Assembly (NCBI RefSeq): GCF_000321225.1
Contig: NW_004450459.1
Coordinates: 1,952,663 to 2,016,662, forward strand
Length of the DNA stretch: 64,000 nt
Direction: 5' to 3'
DNA from: Odobenus rosmarus divergens
Taxonomy: Eukaryota; Chordata; Mammalia; Carnivora; Odobenidae
The position numbers were made by a program, and so were the translations under genes. Below the pieces are notes generated by a model. That model saw nothing but the letters and a program-made list of their open reading frames with translations. It did no database searches and was not told the DNA's origin. How positions within the stretch are numbered: the first letter of the stretch is position 1; each line of letters opens with the position of its first letter. Below are positions 1 to 13,306 of the stretch, piece by piece.

Positions 1-120
1 ATAGCTAGGGTGGACTTTGAAACCAGCCAATCAGGGACCTGGATATCAATCTTTTCAAGATTTTCAAGTCTCCCTTATGCAAAGAAATCCCCACAAAATG
101 TACTTTAAAAATAAGTTCTA

Positions 121-314
121 GGGGCGTCTGGGTGGCTCAATCATTAAGCCTCTGCCTTCGGCTCAGGTCATGATCCCAGGGTCCTGGGATCCAGCCCCAC
201 ATTGGGCTCCCTGCTCAGCGGGAAGCCTGCTTCTCCCTCCCCCACTCCCTCTGTTTGTGTTCCCTCTCTCGCTGTGTCTCTCTCTGTCAAATAAATAAAT
301 AAAATCTTTAAAAA
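121..314 (+). mobile_element. CAN-SINE (SINEC), sense
   Basis: tRNA-derived head 'gtctgggtggctcaat', CT-rich body and an 'aaataaataaataaaatcttt' type tail. Direct repeats 'aaaaataagttcta' lie at 107-120 and 315-328. It belongs to the young arctoid-type group with 'aagcctgcttctcc'. Confidence 0.93.
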
Positions 315-329
315 AAAAATAAGTTCTAG

Positions 330-1690
330 TATGTATTTTGGAATTAAGCCACAAAATTGCTTATAATTTTAGATTAATTCACTTTTCTAAAACTTATTGC
401 CTTTTGTTAAGTTTATGTGGCATGGTCACATTTTCTCAGAGCTTCAGATTTCTTAGGGACATTTAAAAAATATTTCAATGAGCAATTATCGATATCTAGG
501 ATTTCTTTGTGATTACTTACTCCACTCACTAGCATTTTCAAATTCAATTATCACAACTACCAGGAAGTAATTACCTTGTTATTACCTTTTAATTGCAGCA
601 ACAAGATGGTTTTCTTGTTTATTTAATTAAGGGTTAACACTGCATATTTTACTGAATTTTTTAAAAAGGATAACAATGTACTTCAGGTTTCATTTTTATT
701 CTTCTCCACCTATTATGCAGGAAAATTACAGACAGCTTCAAATCAGAGCCCAAGATCATCAGATTAATCCTCTTGCTAGAAACCCAGCGTGTGTCACAAG
801 CTGTCTGTGGTATTAAACAGCAGCTGTTGGATTCCCTGTCAAAGAACAGCTGAAAATAACACTGCAGTTTAGGTCAGAGGTCAGATGCAAATACATCAGA
901 GATACTGACTCTAAGGCTGCTAGAGCCAATGGAAACCTCTAGGACAAAGCCAGAATGGAGGATAAAGCAATAAACAAGAGTTAAACTAGTCCACTCACCG
1001 TTTAAACCCTTAACTCATTTCAAAAGCATGTTCAGGTTCAAGCCTAATGTTCAGAAGACTGAGTGAGCACCATTGCTTTGTTTTGCTAAGGTTCATGACA
1101 ATATTCTTGAGTCAAAGAGGGAAAAGTGCTTTCACATATACTTTGGTGTTCAGCAATTATTTTTGTTTCCCAGAATATGTCATGGCTGCTCTGCAGCTAT
1201 ATAGCTACTACCCAGGTCTCTGGTCTCAGCATCTGCCTGCTGGCCAACAAGATGGAAACCATGCCTGGATCCCAGTTCCTGGGACCCACAAACTTTATCT
1301 GATGCCATGAAGGGAAAGGTTGGAGGAAGCTCAGGAGAGTAGATACCAAGAGACACCAGGATGTAGAAAATATCATAAATGGTTTCATTTCATGGCAGAG
1401 ATGGAGAACCAACCTGACCTCCTTGTTGAGTTTGCCTCAGTGTTGAAGGCAAGCTCCTTCTGCTTGAGCAAGTAGTTAGTCCAAACAAACCAAAACAGAA
1501 AAACCAGTTTTCTGCTAATTGCCCTCAAGAACAAACCAAGAGTTGACAGCTGTGTCACATAATATCCACACCCTAAACTAAAATGCCCAAAGGAGTATTG
1601 CTTAAATCATTGTGTACATTGCCAACCAGAACAGCAAACAGTGACCTGCACCCAAAACACACAGTGCATTTTTTACTCCAAGTTAATCTT
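330..1690. other. Intergenic sequence, nothing recognised
   Basis: AT-rich unique-looking sequence. Short reading frames around 1047-1412 have no recognisable motif, no splice context and overlap on both strands, so I do not call a gene. Confidence 0.5.
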
Positions 1691-1696
1691 ACTGTT

Positions 1697-1766
1697 AGAA
1701 ACTGAGTGTGTGTCTAAAAAAGAAAAAAAAAGAAATAAAGAAAAAAAAAGAAACTCAGTGTGTGCC
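1697..1766 (+). repeat. A-rich tract between imperfect direct repeats
   Basis: 'agaaactgagtgtgtgtc' (1697-1714) and 'agaaactcagtgtgtgcc' (1749-1766) flank 34 bases of A with a few G and T. It looks like a retrotransposition event that left only the tail. Confidence 0.6.
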
Positions 1767-1769
1767 ATA

Positions 1770-2560
1770 GTGTCATAGCGTCATAGTTGTATATAAACCT
1801 TCAAGAGGCAAAGGGACCTCTGTCACAAGGCTGCAAAGACGATGGCTAGGAAAAAAGTTGTTCTATCCATAAAGCCCCACTTAGGATGGATGACTGTGCA
1901 AAGGGTGTGGAGGGCAGGCTGGAATGTGTGGCACTGCAGGTCCACACCAAGGAAGAGGACAGAAAATATGGCTGAAAGTCTGATGAATACCAAGATTTAA
2001 GGGCAAAGGCAATTAGAAATATTTAAGACTTTGTTAAAAGATTAATCCAGCTCTTCAGCAGCAAAGGTAGTGCCTTCTTGTGTGCAGATGACCTTTCTCT
2101 GTTAATTAGATGGAGCAGGCCTGGGGTGTTGCGTAAAGAAACCGTTTTCTACGTTGGGAGACATGGACAATAATGCAAACTGCATACATGAATTTAAGTG
2201 ATTTCAGACTAATATTTTTGAATTTAAATTCTTGGCTTTGAAACCTTTAAAAGGCTTGAATCACTTTTTTTCTCCCCGTCCCTTGCTGTCTTTTCAACTT
2301 TTTAGTCCTTTCCCCTACAGAAGCTCTGTTGTTCAGATCTCTCTATCCACATATAGCTCATTTTGAACTTTGGCCTATGTTTCTTCATCTAGCATAATAT
2401 TTAATTATAAGTTGCACTGTTAACTCTGGGAAACAATTTGGAGAATAGTTAGTATGAAATATATTGTACTAAGAAAATTAGTACACTATAATTAGATGGA
2501 TTTTTTTAAAGGCTTTTTGAGATACAGTTTGCTTATACTCCACCTCCCCTATCATCACAA
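1770..2560. other. Intergenic sequence, nothing recognised
   Basis: No reading frame, RNA gene or repeat family that I can name. The stretch 1850-2170 is less AT-rich than its surroundings. Confidence 0.45.
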
Positions 2561-2628
2561 AACAAAACAAAACAAAACAAAAAACCAAACCAACAAACAA
2601 AAAACCCAAAAAACAAAACAAAACAAAG
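2561..2628. repeat. (CAAAA)n low-complexity tract
   Basis: Tandem 'caaaa' units degrading to A/C-rich sequence; no flanking element is seen. Confidence 0.85.
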
Positions 2629-2819
2629 AACCTTACAGGCATTCTCCTATCCTTTGAAGTTTATGGAGGATCTTGCAAAGGTTATTATGCCTTCTTTGTT
2701 TATCCCTCTGGGAAATGCCTGTTTTTATACCAGCTGAATTTTAGTGAAGTATCTTCCATGGGGATATATCAAAAAGCTATAACTGGATTCTGTAGAGTTG
2801 CAAATAGCACTTCTTTTCC

Positions 2820-3480
2820 CCAATTTTTTTTATTATGGTAAAATACATATAACATGAAATTTACCATCTTAACTATTTTTAAGCGTACAGTTCAAAGATA
2901 TTAAACACATTAATTATGTTGTGCAACCATTACACCCACCTATCTTCATAACTCTTTTAACCTTGTAAAACTAAAAATCTATACCCATTAAACCATAGTT
3001 CTCCTATCCCTCCTCCCCCAAACCCCTGGCAACCACCATTCTGCTTTCTGTCTCTATGATTTTGACTATTCTAAGTATTTCATATAAATGGGATCATACA
3101 GTATTTATCTTTCTGTGACTGGCTCATTGAACTTAACATAATGTCTTTGAGGTTCATCCATGTTGCAGCATCTGTCAGAATTTCTTCCCTTTTTAAGGTT
3201 GACTAATATTCCATTGTGTGTGTGTGTGTGTGTGTGTGTATACACATCACATTTTGCATATCCATTCATCCATCTATGGACACTTGTACTGCTTCCATAT
3301 TTTAGCTATTGTGAATAATGCTGCTATGAACACAGGTGTGCAAATTATCTGGGATCCTGCTTTTAATTCTTTTGTGTATATACCCAGAAATGTAATCACT
3401 GTGTCATACAGTAATTTTATTTTTAATTTTTTGAGGAAACATCACACTGTTTTTCATGGTGGCAATAGCACATTTTAATA
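2820..3480 (-). mobile_element. Old L1 3' end, antisense
   Basis: Read on the minus strand, this is the end of ORF2 and 3' UTR of an old mammalian L1 (L1M type). The plus strand shows the tell-tale 'attgtgaataatgctgct' and 'atacccagaaatg' segments. A (TG)n microsatellite has grown at 3216-3239 inside it. Confidence 0.85.
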
Positions 3481-3522
3481 AAGTATAGGTAGCTAGTAGT
3501 TTGGAAACCTTATCATGTGATT

Positions 3523-3710
3523 TTTTTTAAGATTTTATTTATCTATTTGAGAGAGAGAGCACGAGCAGGGGGAGGAGTAGAGGGAGAGGGACAAGCAAAC
3601 TCCCCACTGAGTGTGGATCCCGAGGCAGGGCTTGATCCCAGGATCCCAAGATCAAGACTTCAAACCAAAATCAAGTCAGACTCTTAACCTACTGAGCCAC
3701 CCAGGCACCC
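3523..3710 (-). mobile_element. CAN-SINE, antisense
   Basis: Reverse-complement form: 'aagattttattta' tail first, head 'gagccacccaggcaccc' last. Near-identical direct repeats 'tcatgtgatt' (3513-3522) and 'tcgtgtgatt' (3711-3720). Confidence 0.92.
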
Positions 3711-3944
3711 TCGTGTGATTATTTTTTAGCTCTGTCTATGGGTATGACATTAAAACAACATATTTTCTTTACTGGAGTATATGTGGGATCTGCCCATTTC
3801 TTCATAGGGAATCCCAGTTGTTTGTCTTAATCAATACTATCATTAGTTAAACTTTAGAAAGACAAATTAGACAGACCTGACTTAAAAGAAAAACAAAAAC
3901 AGAATGAGTCTATTTATCCAGGTTAAAAATTCAAGGCAAAACTT

Positions 3945-4060
3945 TCTCTGCTATTATTATTATTAGCAGTAATAATAATAGCTACCATTTAGTGATAGTT
4001 ATTACATGCCAAGAACTGGGACAAGTGCTTTATACTCTATTCCATTTAATCCACATATGG
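3945..4060 (-). repeat. MIR/L2-type relic
   Basis: Decayed 'attattagcagtaataataatagctacc ...ttacatgccaag...agtgctttata' pattern of the MIR/L2 shared 3' segment, in antisense. Confidence 0.55.
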
Positions 4061-4129
4061 CTGGAGGACTTACTTTCCTGACTATATAAATTACACAAAA
4101 GCAGTGATTTACTGATGCCCACCACCTCC

Positions 4130-4680
4130 TGTCCAAACCTTTCTGCCTAGGTTTCAAAGCTATCTATGGCCTGCCCCTCCTACCTGCTCAGTGACATACA
4201 CCATTATTACCGGGCCCCAAGGATCATCCTTGGTCTCTACCTTAATTTAGTTGTTCTTTGTAGAAGTATCATCCCCTTCCTCCTTTCATCTAACCGAATT
4301 CCTCCCATCATTTAAGACCAAGATGAATGACCAACTCCTTTTAAAAGTTGAAGGACCTGCCTATATTCCTTTTTTCTAAAATTTGACTATTGTCAAAATT
4401 TAATAATTATATGTTTATATTACAAACTTGCTTTGTTTTCTAACTATTTCATTTCCATTAGTATTATTTCTCAACTAGATTTGTAGCTCCATATGGAAAG
4501 GAGCCATGTCTTACCATTTTGGGGGATCTTTTCAGACCACCTTGTAGGGTTATTGGAGAGATTAAAAGAGTTGCTTATGTAAAGTGCTTGGAAGAGGACC
4601 TGGTATTTACAAGTGCCATAGACAGAACACCACACTAGGCACAGAATTGATGCTTATAAATATTGGCTGACTGATTAAAT
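4130..4680 (+). repeat. L2 3' end relic, sense
   Basis: Carries decayed L2 landmarks in order: 'tatctatggcctgcccc', 'tttgtagctcc', 'gagccatgtctt' and the 'ataaatattggctgactg' end. A MIR-like piece overlaps 4530-4640. Confidence 0.6.
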
Positions 4681-4714
4681 CACATTACATATAGAAAAAA
4701 ATACACTTTTAATA

Positions 4715-4910
4715 CAATTCATTCAGTCAGTATTTATTCATGCAACCAATAGTTATTGAGCATTTGCTATATACCAGGCACTTACGCATTAGAAATATAG
4801 CAGTGAATGAAACAGAGGTCTCTACCCTTGAAAAGGTAACATTCCAATGAGAAAAGACAGATTATAAGCAATAAAATAAGCAACCAACCTAAAAATACAC
4901 TATGATTAAA
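4715..4910 (-). repeat. L2 relic, antisense
   Basis: Plus strand shows the reverse-complement L2 3' end: 'attcattcagtcagtattt', 'tattgagcatttgctatat', 'ccaggcac' and 'gcagtgaatgaaacagagg'. Confidence 0.65.
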
Positions 4911-5084
4911 GCTAGGGGAATAACAACCAGTAGTAGTTTAGTAGATTGAATCCCATATTTAGAATTTGCCAGAGAAATCAGGGGATATTTTCAGGGTATT
5001 TCTATGGAATACAGAGATTAACAGGAATAATAAACTTGATTATGATCACAAAACAACAACAAAATAAATCACACAATATGACAA

Positions 5085-5275
5085 AGGCAATGGGGTAGGA
5101 GCATGGGTTCTGAAGTCCCACCGCCTTAGTCTCTCTGTGCCTCAGTTTCCTCATTGCAAATTGGGGATAATGGGAATACCTACATCATATATGTTTTGCG
5201 GGAGGATTAAATAAGATAATATTTGTAAAACACTTAAAACAATGGTACATAGGTGGTATTCTGATAGTCATATAT
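5085..5275 (+). repeat. MIR SINE, sense, internally shortened
   Basis: 'gcatgggttctgaagtcc' runs straight into 'tctctgtgcctcagtttcct', then 'attggggataatgggaat' and 'aggattaaataagataat'. The middle of the MIR core is missing. Confidence 0.75.
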
Positions 5276-5689
5276 TATTGTTTCTAAGATGACAAAAATA
5301 TCTGTTAAGGAATTTCCTAAATCTAGTAAGTGCCAAAAATTTTGAAATAAATTTTTAAAATTAAGGTGAATTAAAACACATGCTCAGCAACCCAAATGGA
5401 TTAAATATATTAGAAAGACATAAAATATGCATTACCAGGGAGGAAATTATTTTACTATAATCAGGTGGTAAAAACATTTCAGTGAGTCATCATGTCTAGA
5501 ATACCATCTTTAACACTGACTTTAGCCAAAATTTTTCCTACGTCATTCTTTATATTCTTTAATACTCCTCCTGGTACTTCTAGTTTATTTTAGATTATAA
5601 GCATTCTCACTTAATTTCCATCTATAAGTAGATGGAAATTGTTCTTTCCCCCTAAAACAGCCTCCATTCTAGCCATCAGCTCATTCTTC

Positions 5690-6420
5690 CATGCATGTAT
5701 TCACTTGTTCATTCATCGAGTATGATTAAATACCTACTAAGTGTCAGACACTACTCTAGATACCAGGCACAAAGCAATACACAAAGTTCATGCACTGATG
5801 GAGCTTGCCTTCTGGTGGAGGGGACAACACCAAACAGGAAACAAAAAGCACATATATAATTATGTCAGAATATAGTAAGTGTTATGAAAAAAAAAATAAG
5901 GCAAGGTAAGGAGGAGAGAGTGAACAGGGAAGAGGCATACTATTTAGAAGGGAATCAGAAAAGGTGTCTCTAAAAGTAGATGAGATATGGTTACAGACCA
6001 GAATTAAATTGAAAAGAGCAAGACAGATATCTCAGGGAAGAACATTCCAGGCATCCGGGGCAGGGCATGCTTATGTTATATTTGAAAAGCATCCAGTAGG
6101 TCAGTATAGCTGGAGCTTAGTGAGGCTTGAGAGAAAAGGACTCTGATGGAACATGAGCCCTGAGAGGTAGTGGTGGCTAGTTCATATAGGACTTTCTAGG
6201 GAGGTGCTTCTGTATCCTGGTTTGCTTGGGGCAATCATGGTTTACATCTGCTGCCCCAGATTTCTCTTAAGGGTCCTTTCACTCTAAAGAATCCCATTTG
6301 GACAATAAATTTTGTGACTACCTTGCTGTTAAGCCAAAGTAAGGACTGGATTTCCTACTGAGTGAGATGGGATATTATTGCAGGTTTCATGGAAGGAATG
6401 ACATTGTTTGACTTAACATT
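5690..6420 (-). repeat. L2 relic, antisense
   Basis: Contains 'attcattcatcgagtatg', 'ctaagtgtcagacactac', 'ggagcttgccttctggtgg', 'gaagaacattccaggcat' and 'ttcatggaaggaatgac' in the order expected of a reverse-oriented L2 3' half. A 60-codon reading frame at 5964-6146 is a by-product. Confidence 0.65.
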
Positions 6421-6423
6421 GTT

Positions 6424-8640
6424 AAAAAACAAAAACAAAATAAAAAAAAACCCAAAAACAACAACAAAAAAACCTCTTCATGGAGAAGAGGCCATAGGAG
6501 TCAAAGTGAAAGCAGGAAGTAGGAGAACTCCATAGTACCCAACCCACAAATAACAACACAATGCTCCTTTGGGATGATTCCTTATGGTCATCTAAGTTTC
6601 ACTTCAGAAGAATAGCATATCCAAAACATCATGCTCCTTTTCACAGTTTATCTATACATGAACTTCCATAGATTTCCTTACAATTAAACAAGTTTAATGA
6701 CATAAATCCCTAGCTTCTCTGTAAGACCTGGAAGAATTATAAACAAGCAACTTCTATATCCAGCAAATGCCCTTTCTACAAATGGTAAGGAAAATAAAAC
6801 AAAACTTAGGCAAGTCCAAAGAAAACTTGGTCAAAGATCAAAGGTGACTGTATTATTATTATTATAAGCATAGTATACCAAAAATGATGTGCAAAATATC
6901 AATACTTATGTACATCTTTTCTTGAAAATTCTCTATATAGAGCAATGTATGACCTGGAAAACTGTCCAATATATATGTAGGCTTTAGTTAAAATGAACAG
7001 TAAACATGTGGCTATTACTGATTTGGGAAAACCTTTTTTTGAAAAAGAGAGCTGTATATAACATTTCAAGCCAGAAAATGTAAAAAAAAAATCACTGAAA
7101 AGCTTTCATCTGCAATGTTTATTTTTTAAATTTAAGTCACAAGACTTCCTACCCATGTTGAGCTGTGTTCTTAGGCTCCCAATGTAGCAGGGTTCTTTCT
7201 CTGATACGATTCCTTTTAACACAATCAAGTGTCCTAAGAGTTACCCTTCAGAACAGTGGGTGGTTATATGAGAAGACAGGAGTCTTAGTCAACTTGATTT
7301 TTGAAAATACGATTTCTTTTGTTTTTCCTAACTGTTGCTAAACTCTAGTTGAGGCTGAGAATTTCCAGCTCAGAGTAATCCCCAGGGAGGCCTGAAGAGC
7401 AGAAGTCCTTCCAGATGCTTGGGAAGCCAGCAGTGACACTGAGGGTGAGCTGTCACTTCTCCAAGCAGTAAGAATTTTTGCCAAGGAAGGAAAAATAATA
7501 TAATGTAAAACCCAAGGACATGAAAATCAAATACCCCACAAAGGATGGTATTATCCATGGATTCTAAGCAGGAAGTATGTAAAGAGTTAAAAAGAAAAAA
7601 AGTTTCTTTTTAAAATACGAGGTTTTAGTAAGAAACATGAAAACATTAAGAAATGAATGTAAATATATATATTACATATATAATATACATATGTGTGCAG
7701 ATATGTATATTATGTACAATAAGACTTTTAAGTAGTGTTACAATGGGCTTTCTCAGTTATATGGGGTGATGTTTCATAATTTACTGACAATTTGTTGGCA
7801 TCAGTTAATGACAAATCCAGTTTTAACAAAATTCTACTGTAGATTATTTTTTTAAAAACTTAACTGAGTTTCTAAAACTTTATTGTATGGACTTTAAGAT
7901 CTGCATCCTCACTCCAAGTGAGAATGCCTCATACCAGTGTTCACACAGAAGTCCCTTGCTATGAGAATCTCCATTTTTGTTAATACATCACTCACCCAAG
8001 TCATCGAATCCAACATGAAAGGCAATGATTGCTGAGAATGTCCGGAAGGATAAAGAAGTTACTAACACCTGCAGGAAAAAAGATATTCATATACTTCAGC
8101 TTTTAGGAAAAACAGGAAACAAGATGAGAGAAACTCACAGAAACCTGGAAGTCAAAAATGGAAACAAAAGTAGCAGCTCATTTGTGCCACACCCCACACA
8201 ACTCACACCACCCTAAGCAAACCAGTTTCCTATCACAAATTCCACACTCATAAAGGAAGGACTTCAAAAGCAAAGTCAATTTACTTTATGTAGAGTTTAG
8301 ATTCTGCTTCTGGCTTGTCCCTGCCTTAAGCTCCTGCTATCAGGATGAGCCGATGGCCTCACCACAAATGTTTGCTGAGCACCTGCTGTGCATAGACCCT
8401 GATGTCCTTAATTAGGACCATCCTCATCAAATTCCTTTAGATTTGTAAAACTTGTAACCACTGAATCTGGCCGGGCCCCTCAGGAACCTTGCACTTCTGT
8501 CATAGGAGTTGGAGAACCGAGGCAAAAGAAGATCAGTGGCTTATTCAAGTTTATGAACCAAGTGAGTCTACAGCCCAGCCACTTCCCTCTTAGTCTCTTG
8601 CTCCAATACCACAGAGAGTAAGTTCTTCTATCCTAATGTG
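6424..8640. other. Intergenic sequence, only low-complexity features
   Basis: An A-rich tract at 6424-6473, AT-alternating sequence at 7664-7720, otherwise nothing I can name. Reading frames at 7370-7558 and 8025-8216 lack any family resemblance. Confidence 0.5.
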
Positions 8641-8641
8641 A

Positions 8642-9118
<477 letters not shown>

Positions 9119-9384
9119 TCCGCACACTCCCTTCACTCAGCTAGTTCACACAGTTGAGCACTTCCTGGACAGAGCCCTGAGTCAGAACCTTACAGCAAGC
9201 CCTCTTAGAAGTCAACAATGGACGTACAAAACTCCATTTCTGTTCCCAGTTTTCCCCATTAGAAAACTAAAGATAAAATATACACATGAAACACTTTGAC
9301 AAGAAGTCTTTTATAACATAGAAAATATACCAAGCCTAATGTCTTGGAAATGACAAAAACCCTCTTAAAGAACTTCCCAATTCA

Positions 9385-9546
9385 GGGGCGCCTAGGTCAT
9401 TCGGTCAGTTAAGAATCTGACTCTTGATTTTGGCTCAAGTCATGATCTGGGGGTTGTGAGATCAAGCCTAGCAAGCCTGCTTGGGATTCTCTCTCTCCCT
9501 CTCACTCTGCCCCTCTCCCCCATCTCTAAAAAAAGAAGAAAAAATA
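9385..9546 (+). mobile_element. CAN-SINE, older sense copy
   Basis: Diverged head ('gcgcctaggtcattcggtca'), old-type 'gggttgtgagatcaagcc' body, shortened. Imperfect direct repeats 'aacttcccaattca' (about 9371-9384) and 'aatttcccaaatca' (about 9549-9562) fit its age. Confidence 0.85.
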
Positions 9547-9838
9547 AGAATTTCCCAAATCAATGCGAGCAATCACAATGCAGAATAGTTTTATACATGG
9601 ATGTAAATTAACAGCATCATAATAAAGCTGCTTTGGATTTGTGTCATAGTTCTATTTTTTTTTTGATTGTTAAAATGAAATTACATTATTAAGGAATATA
9701 TACATAGAAGAATGGAAGTCAATTCTTCTAGTAACATTCACTATAGGATTGTTTAGTAATTTTATAAGCATTTGTATAAATTATGCATTGATGTTCATTT
9801 TTCCTATACTTCAAACACGAAATAAAAACATCTGCTGG

Positions 9839-10033
9839 GGGTGCCTGGGTGGCTCAATCAGTTAAGCGTCTGCTTTGGCTCAGGTCATGACCCCAAAGTC
9901 CTGGGATCGAGTCCCACACTGGGCTCCCTGCTCAGCCGGGAGCCTGCTTCTTCCCCTGCCTGCCGCTCCCCCTGCTTAGGCTGTCTCTCTCTTTCTCTCT
10001 GTCAAATAAATAAAACTTAAAAAAAAAAAAAAG
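9839..10033 (+). mobile_element. CAN-SINE, sense
   Basis: Head 'gtgcctgggtggctcaatca', body with 'tgcctgccgctcccc', tail of A after 'aaataaataaaactt'. Flank matches are poor beyond a short 'ctgctg'. Confidence 0.9.
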
Positions 10034-10269
10034 CAACTGCTGTACAAACGTCTGCTTAAAATTTATTTCATGGACTTTTAACTTCTCAGATTCCTAATTT
10101 CTCCATACTATACAGAGGTATGTTTAAATATAAATATTCAAAATAAGATATATGGGTTCCTTGGATTTTCATTTTTTCCATGTACTTCACTGGTATTTAA
10201 GAAAAAAAATCCATGGAGAAAGGAAATAGCTATATCTAGCATTCATTTTGAAATTTGCTGCTTTGTTGA

Positions 10270-10470
10270 ATATTCAATCTATATTTATTTATTTTGCCAT
10301 TTTATCAGATTACTTTTATTTATATATTATTTTTATAAATACTTATATATAATATATATTTAAAGATAATTTATATATTACATATTTTATATCTATTTCA
10401 CTTATATTTTATATTTATTTATATTAATTGATATATATTTCAATATACATATATTTAATATATATAAAGT
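10270..10470. repeat. TA/TTTA-rich low-complexity tract
   Basis: About 200 bases of nearly pure A and T with alternating TA and TTTA units. Confidence 0.85.
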
Positions 10471-10969
10471 GTAGAGGCATATAGGACTATGTTTAAACAT
10501 TGAGTGACTCCCTGAATATCTGAATCCACTCATCTTCACCTTTCCACTTTTTCAATTCATATTTTAATGTAATGATTTCCAACTTTCTTTAAGTTACTAC
10601 GCTCTGGTTTAATCTGTGAAATTACTAATCCATTACTTCCCCCTTTTTGCCCATGGTATATCATATACTAAACTGTGTTGTAATATTAATCGGGTTTTTA
10701 AAGGTGTTTAAAAAAACATTTAAATTCTTGTGGAGATAATTGAAGATACTTTGAGGCATCACAAACTTTAGACTTAGAAATATTAGTATTCCAATTATTT
10801 ATTTTTCAGCTTTATTGAGATATAATTGACATATGACATTGTGTAAGTTTAAGCTGTACAATGTGTTGACTGCAGAACAATTACCACTGTAGCATTAGCT
10901 AGCATCTCCATCACACATATATAATATATATTATATTAACATTTTAATAAATATATATATATATATATA

Positions 10970-11142
10970 TTTTTTAGAGTGGGAGATTGGGGGTGAGGGG
11001 CAGAGGGAGAGGGAGAGAGAGAATCCCAAGTAGGCTCCACATGCAGAGCCTGAGGCAGGGCTTGATCTCACAACCCTGAGATCATGACCTGAACCAATAT
11101 CAAGAATTGGACGCTTAACCAACTGAGCCAACCAGGCACCCC
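10970..11142 (-). mobile_element. CAN-SINE, older antisense copy inside L1
   Basis: Antisense body with 'ctcacaaccctgagatcatg', head end 'gagccaaccaggcacccc'. A (TA)n run adjoins its tail side at 10950-10970. No clear target duplication. Confidence 0.87.
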
Positions 11143-12170
11143 TGCAGTGAGACTATTTAAGATGTACACCCTTAGCAACTTTCACTTATGTAATACAGTA
11201 TTAACTATAATTACCATGCTGTGCATTAAATCCTGAGAACTTATCTTCTAATTGGAAGTTGTACTCCAAATTAGTTTGGAAGTTTGACCAACATCCACCA
11301 TTACTCTGATCTCCCAGCCCCTGGTAAACACCATTCTATTCTGTTCCTATGAGTTTGGCTTTTTTTAGATTCCACATGTGAGATCATACAGTATTTATCT
11401 TGCTCTGACTTATTTCATTTAGCATAATGCCCTCGAGGTCCAACCATGTTCTCACAAATGGCAGGATTTCCTTCTTTTTTATGGCTAAATAATATTCCAT
11501 TATATTTATATCATTTCTTTATCCATTCTTCCATTGACAGACACTTTGTTTTCATAGCTTGGCAATTGTGAATAATGCTGCAATAAACATGGGAGTACAG
11601 ACATCTCTTCAAGATTCTGTTTTCATTTCCTTTGGATATATACCCAGAAGTGGGATTGCTGGATCATATGGTGCCTCTGTTTTTAATTTTTAAAGAAACC
11701 TACATAGTGGCTGCACCAATTTGCATTCCCACCAACAGTACACAAGGATTCTCTTTTCTCAACATCCTTGCCAGCTCTTGTTATCTATTGTCTTTTTGAT
11801 GACAGCCATTCTAATAGGTGTGAGGTGATATCTCATTGCTTTGATTTGCATTTCTCTTACAGTTAGTAATGGTGAACATCTCTTCATGTATTTATTATCT
11901 GTATGCCTTCTTTGTAAAAATGTCTATTCAGTTCCTCTACCTATTTTTTAAGTGGATTCTTTTTTTTGCTATTGAGTTGTATGATTGTGGGTTGTTTTTC
12001 GTTTGTTTGTTTGGCTATATATTTGAATATTAAGCACTTTTCAGATAGATACATGCTTTACTAATATTTTCTCCCATTCTGTATGTTGTCTTTTCATTTT
12101 GTTGATTGTTTGTTGTTGTTGTTGTTGTTTTGCTGTGCAGAAGCTTTTTAAAAGTTTGATGTAGTCCCAC

Positions 12171-12247
12171 ACTACATAAAAAACTAATGATGTAATGTAT
12201 GGTGATTAACATAATAAAAAAACACAAAAAAATAAAAATAAAAAAAT
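12171..12247 (+). mobile_element. Minute L1 3'-end insertion
   Basis: Only about 45 bases of L1 3' UTR ('actaatgatgtaatgtatgg', 'tgattaacataataaaa') plus an A-rich tail. Exact 21-base direct repeats (starting 'aaaagtttgatgtagtc') flank it at 12150-12170 and 12248-12268. The same L1 end occurs at 49760-49800. Confidence 0.9.
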
Positions 12248-13044
12248 AAAAGTTTGATGTAGTCCCACTTATTTATTTTTTCTTCTGTTGCTTGTGCTTT
12301 TGCTGTTATATCCAAAAATCATTGCTAAGACAAATGTCAAGGAGCTTTTTCCCTATGCTTTCTTCTAGGAGTTTTATGGTCTCAGGTCTTACGTTTAAGT
12401 CTATAGTCAACTATGAGTTAATTTTTGTGCATGGGGTAAGATAAGGTCCAATTTCATTTTTCTGCATGTGGTTATCCAGTTTTCCCAACACCATTTATTG
12501 AAAAGACTGTTCTTTCCCTGTTGAGTCTTTTTAGCTTCCTTGTTAAGTATTAGTTGACCACATAGATGGTGGTTTACTTCTGGGTCTCAAATCTGTTCCA
12601 TTGGTCTATGTGTCTTATGATAGTGCCATACTCTTTTAAAAAATTACTATAGCTTTGTATGATAATTTGAAATCAGGAAGTGTGATGCTTTTCTTCCTCA
12701 GGATTGTTTTTGCTATTTAGGGTTTTTGGGGTTATACGAATTTTAAGATTTTGTATTTTTGTGAAAAATGCCATTGGAATTTTGATAGGGATTGTATTAC
12801 ATCTATAGATGACTTTGGGTAGTATGAACATTTTAATAATATTCTTCCAATCCATGAATATGGGATATCTCTCTACTTGTTTGTGTCTTCTTCAATGTCT
12901 TTCATCAAAGTCTTGTAGTTTTGAGAGTATAGATCTTTCACTTCCTTGGTTAAAATTGTTCCTGTTTTATTGTTTTTGATGCTATTATGAATGGAATTTT
13001 CTTTTTTAGATATTTTGTCATTAGTGTTTAAAAACACAACTGAT

Positions 13045-13240
13045 GGGGCGCCTGGGTGGCTCAGTTGTTAAGCATCTGCCTTCGGCTCAGGTCATGGTCC
13101 CAGGGTCCTGGGATTGAGCCCCGCATCGGGCTCCCTGCTTAGTGGGAAGCCTGCTTCTCCCTCTCCCACTCCCCCTGCTTGTGTTCCTGCTCTCACTGTG
13201 TCTCTCTCTGTCAAATAAATAAAATCAAAAAAAAAAAACA
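13045..13240 (+). mobile_element. CAN-SINE, young sense copy inside L1
   Basis: Well-preserved arctoid-type copy with 'aagcctgcttctccctctcc'. Direct repeats 'aaaacacaactgat' (13031-13044) and near match at about 13242-13256. Confidence 0.93.
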
Positions 13241-13306
13241 AAAACACACAACTGATTTCTGTATGTTGAGCTTATATACTGCAACTTTACTGAATTCATT
13301 GATTAG

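Noticed and set aside
121..314. Functional tRNA genes in SINE heads
   Set aside because: Heads are tRNA-derived but lack a complete cloverleaf and continue into SINE bodies, in all copies.
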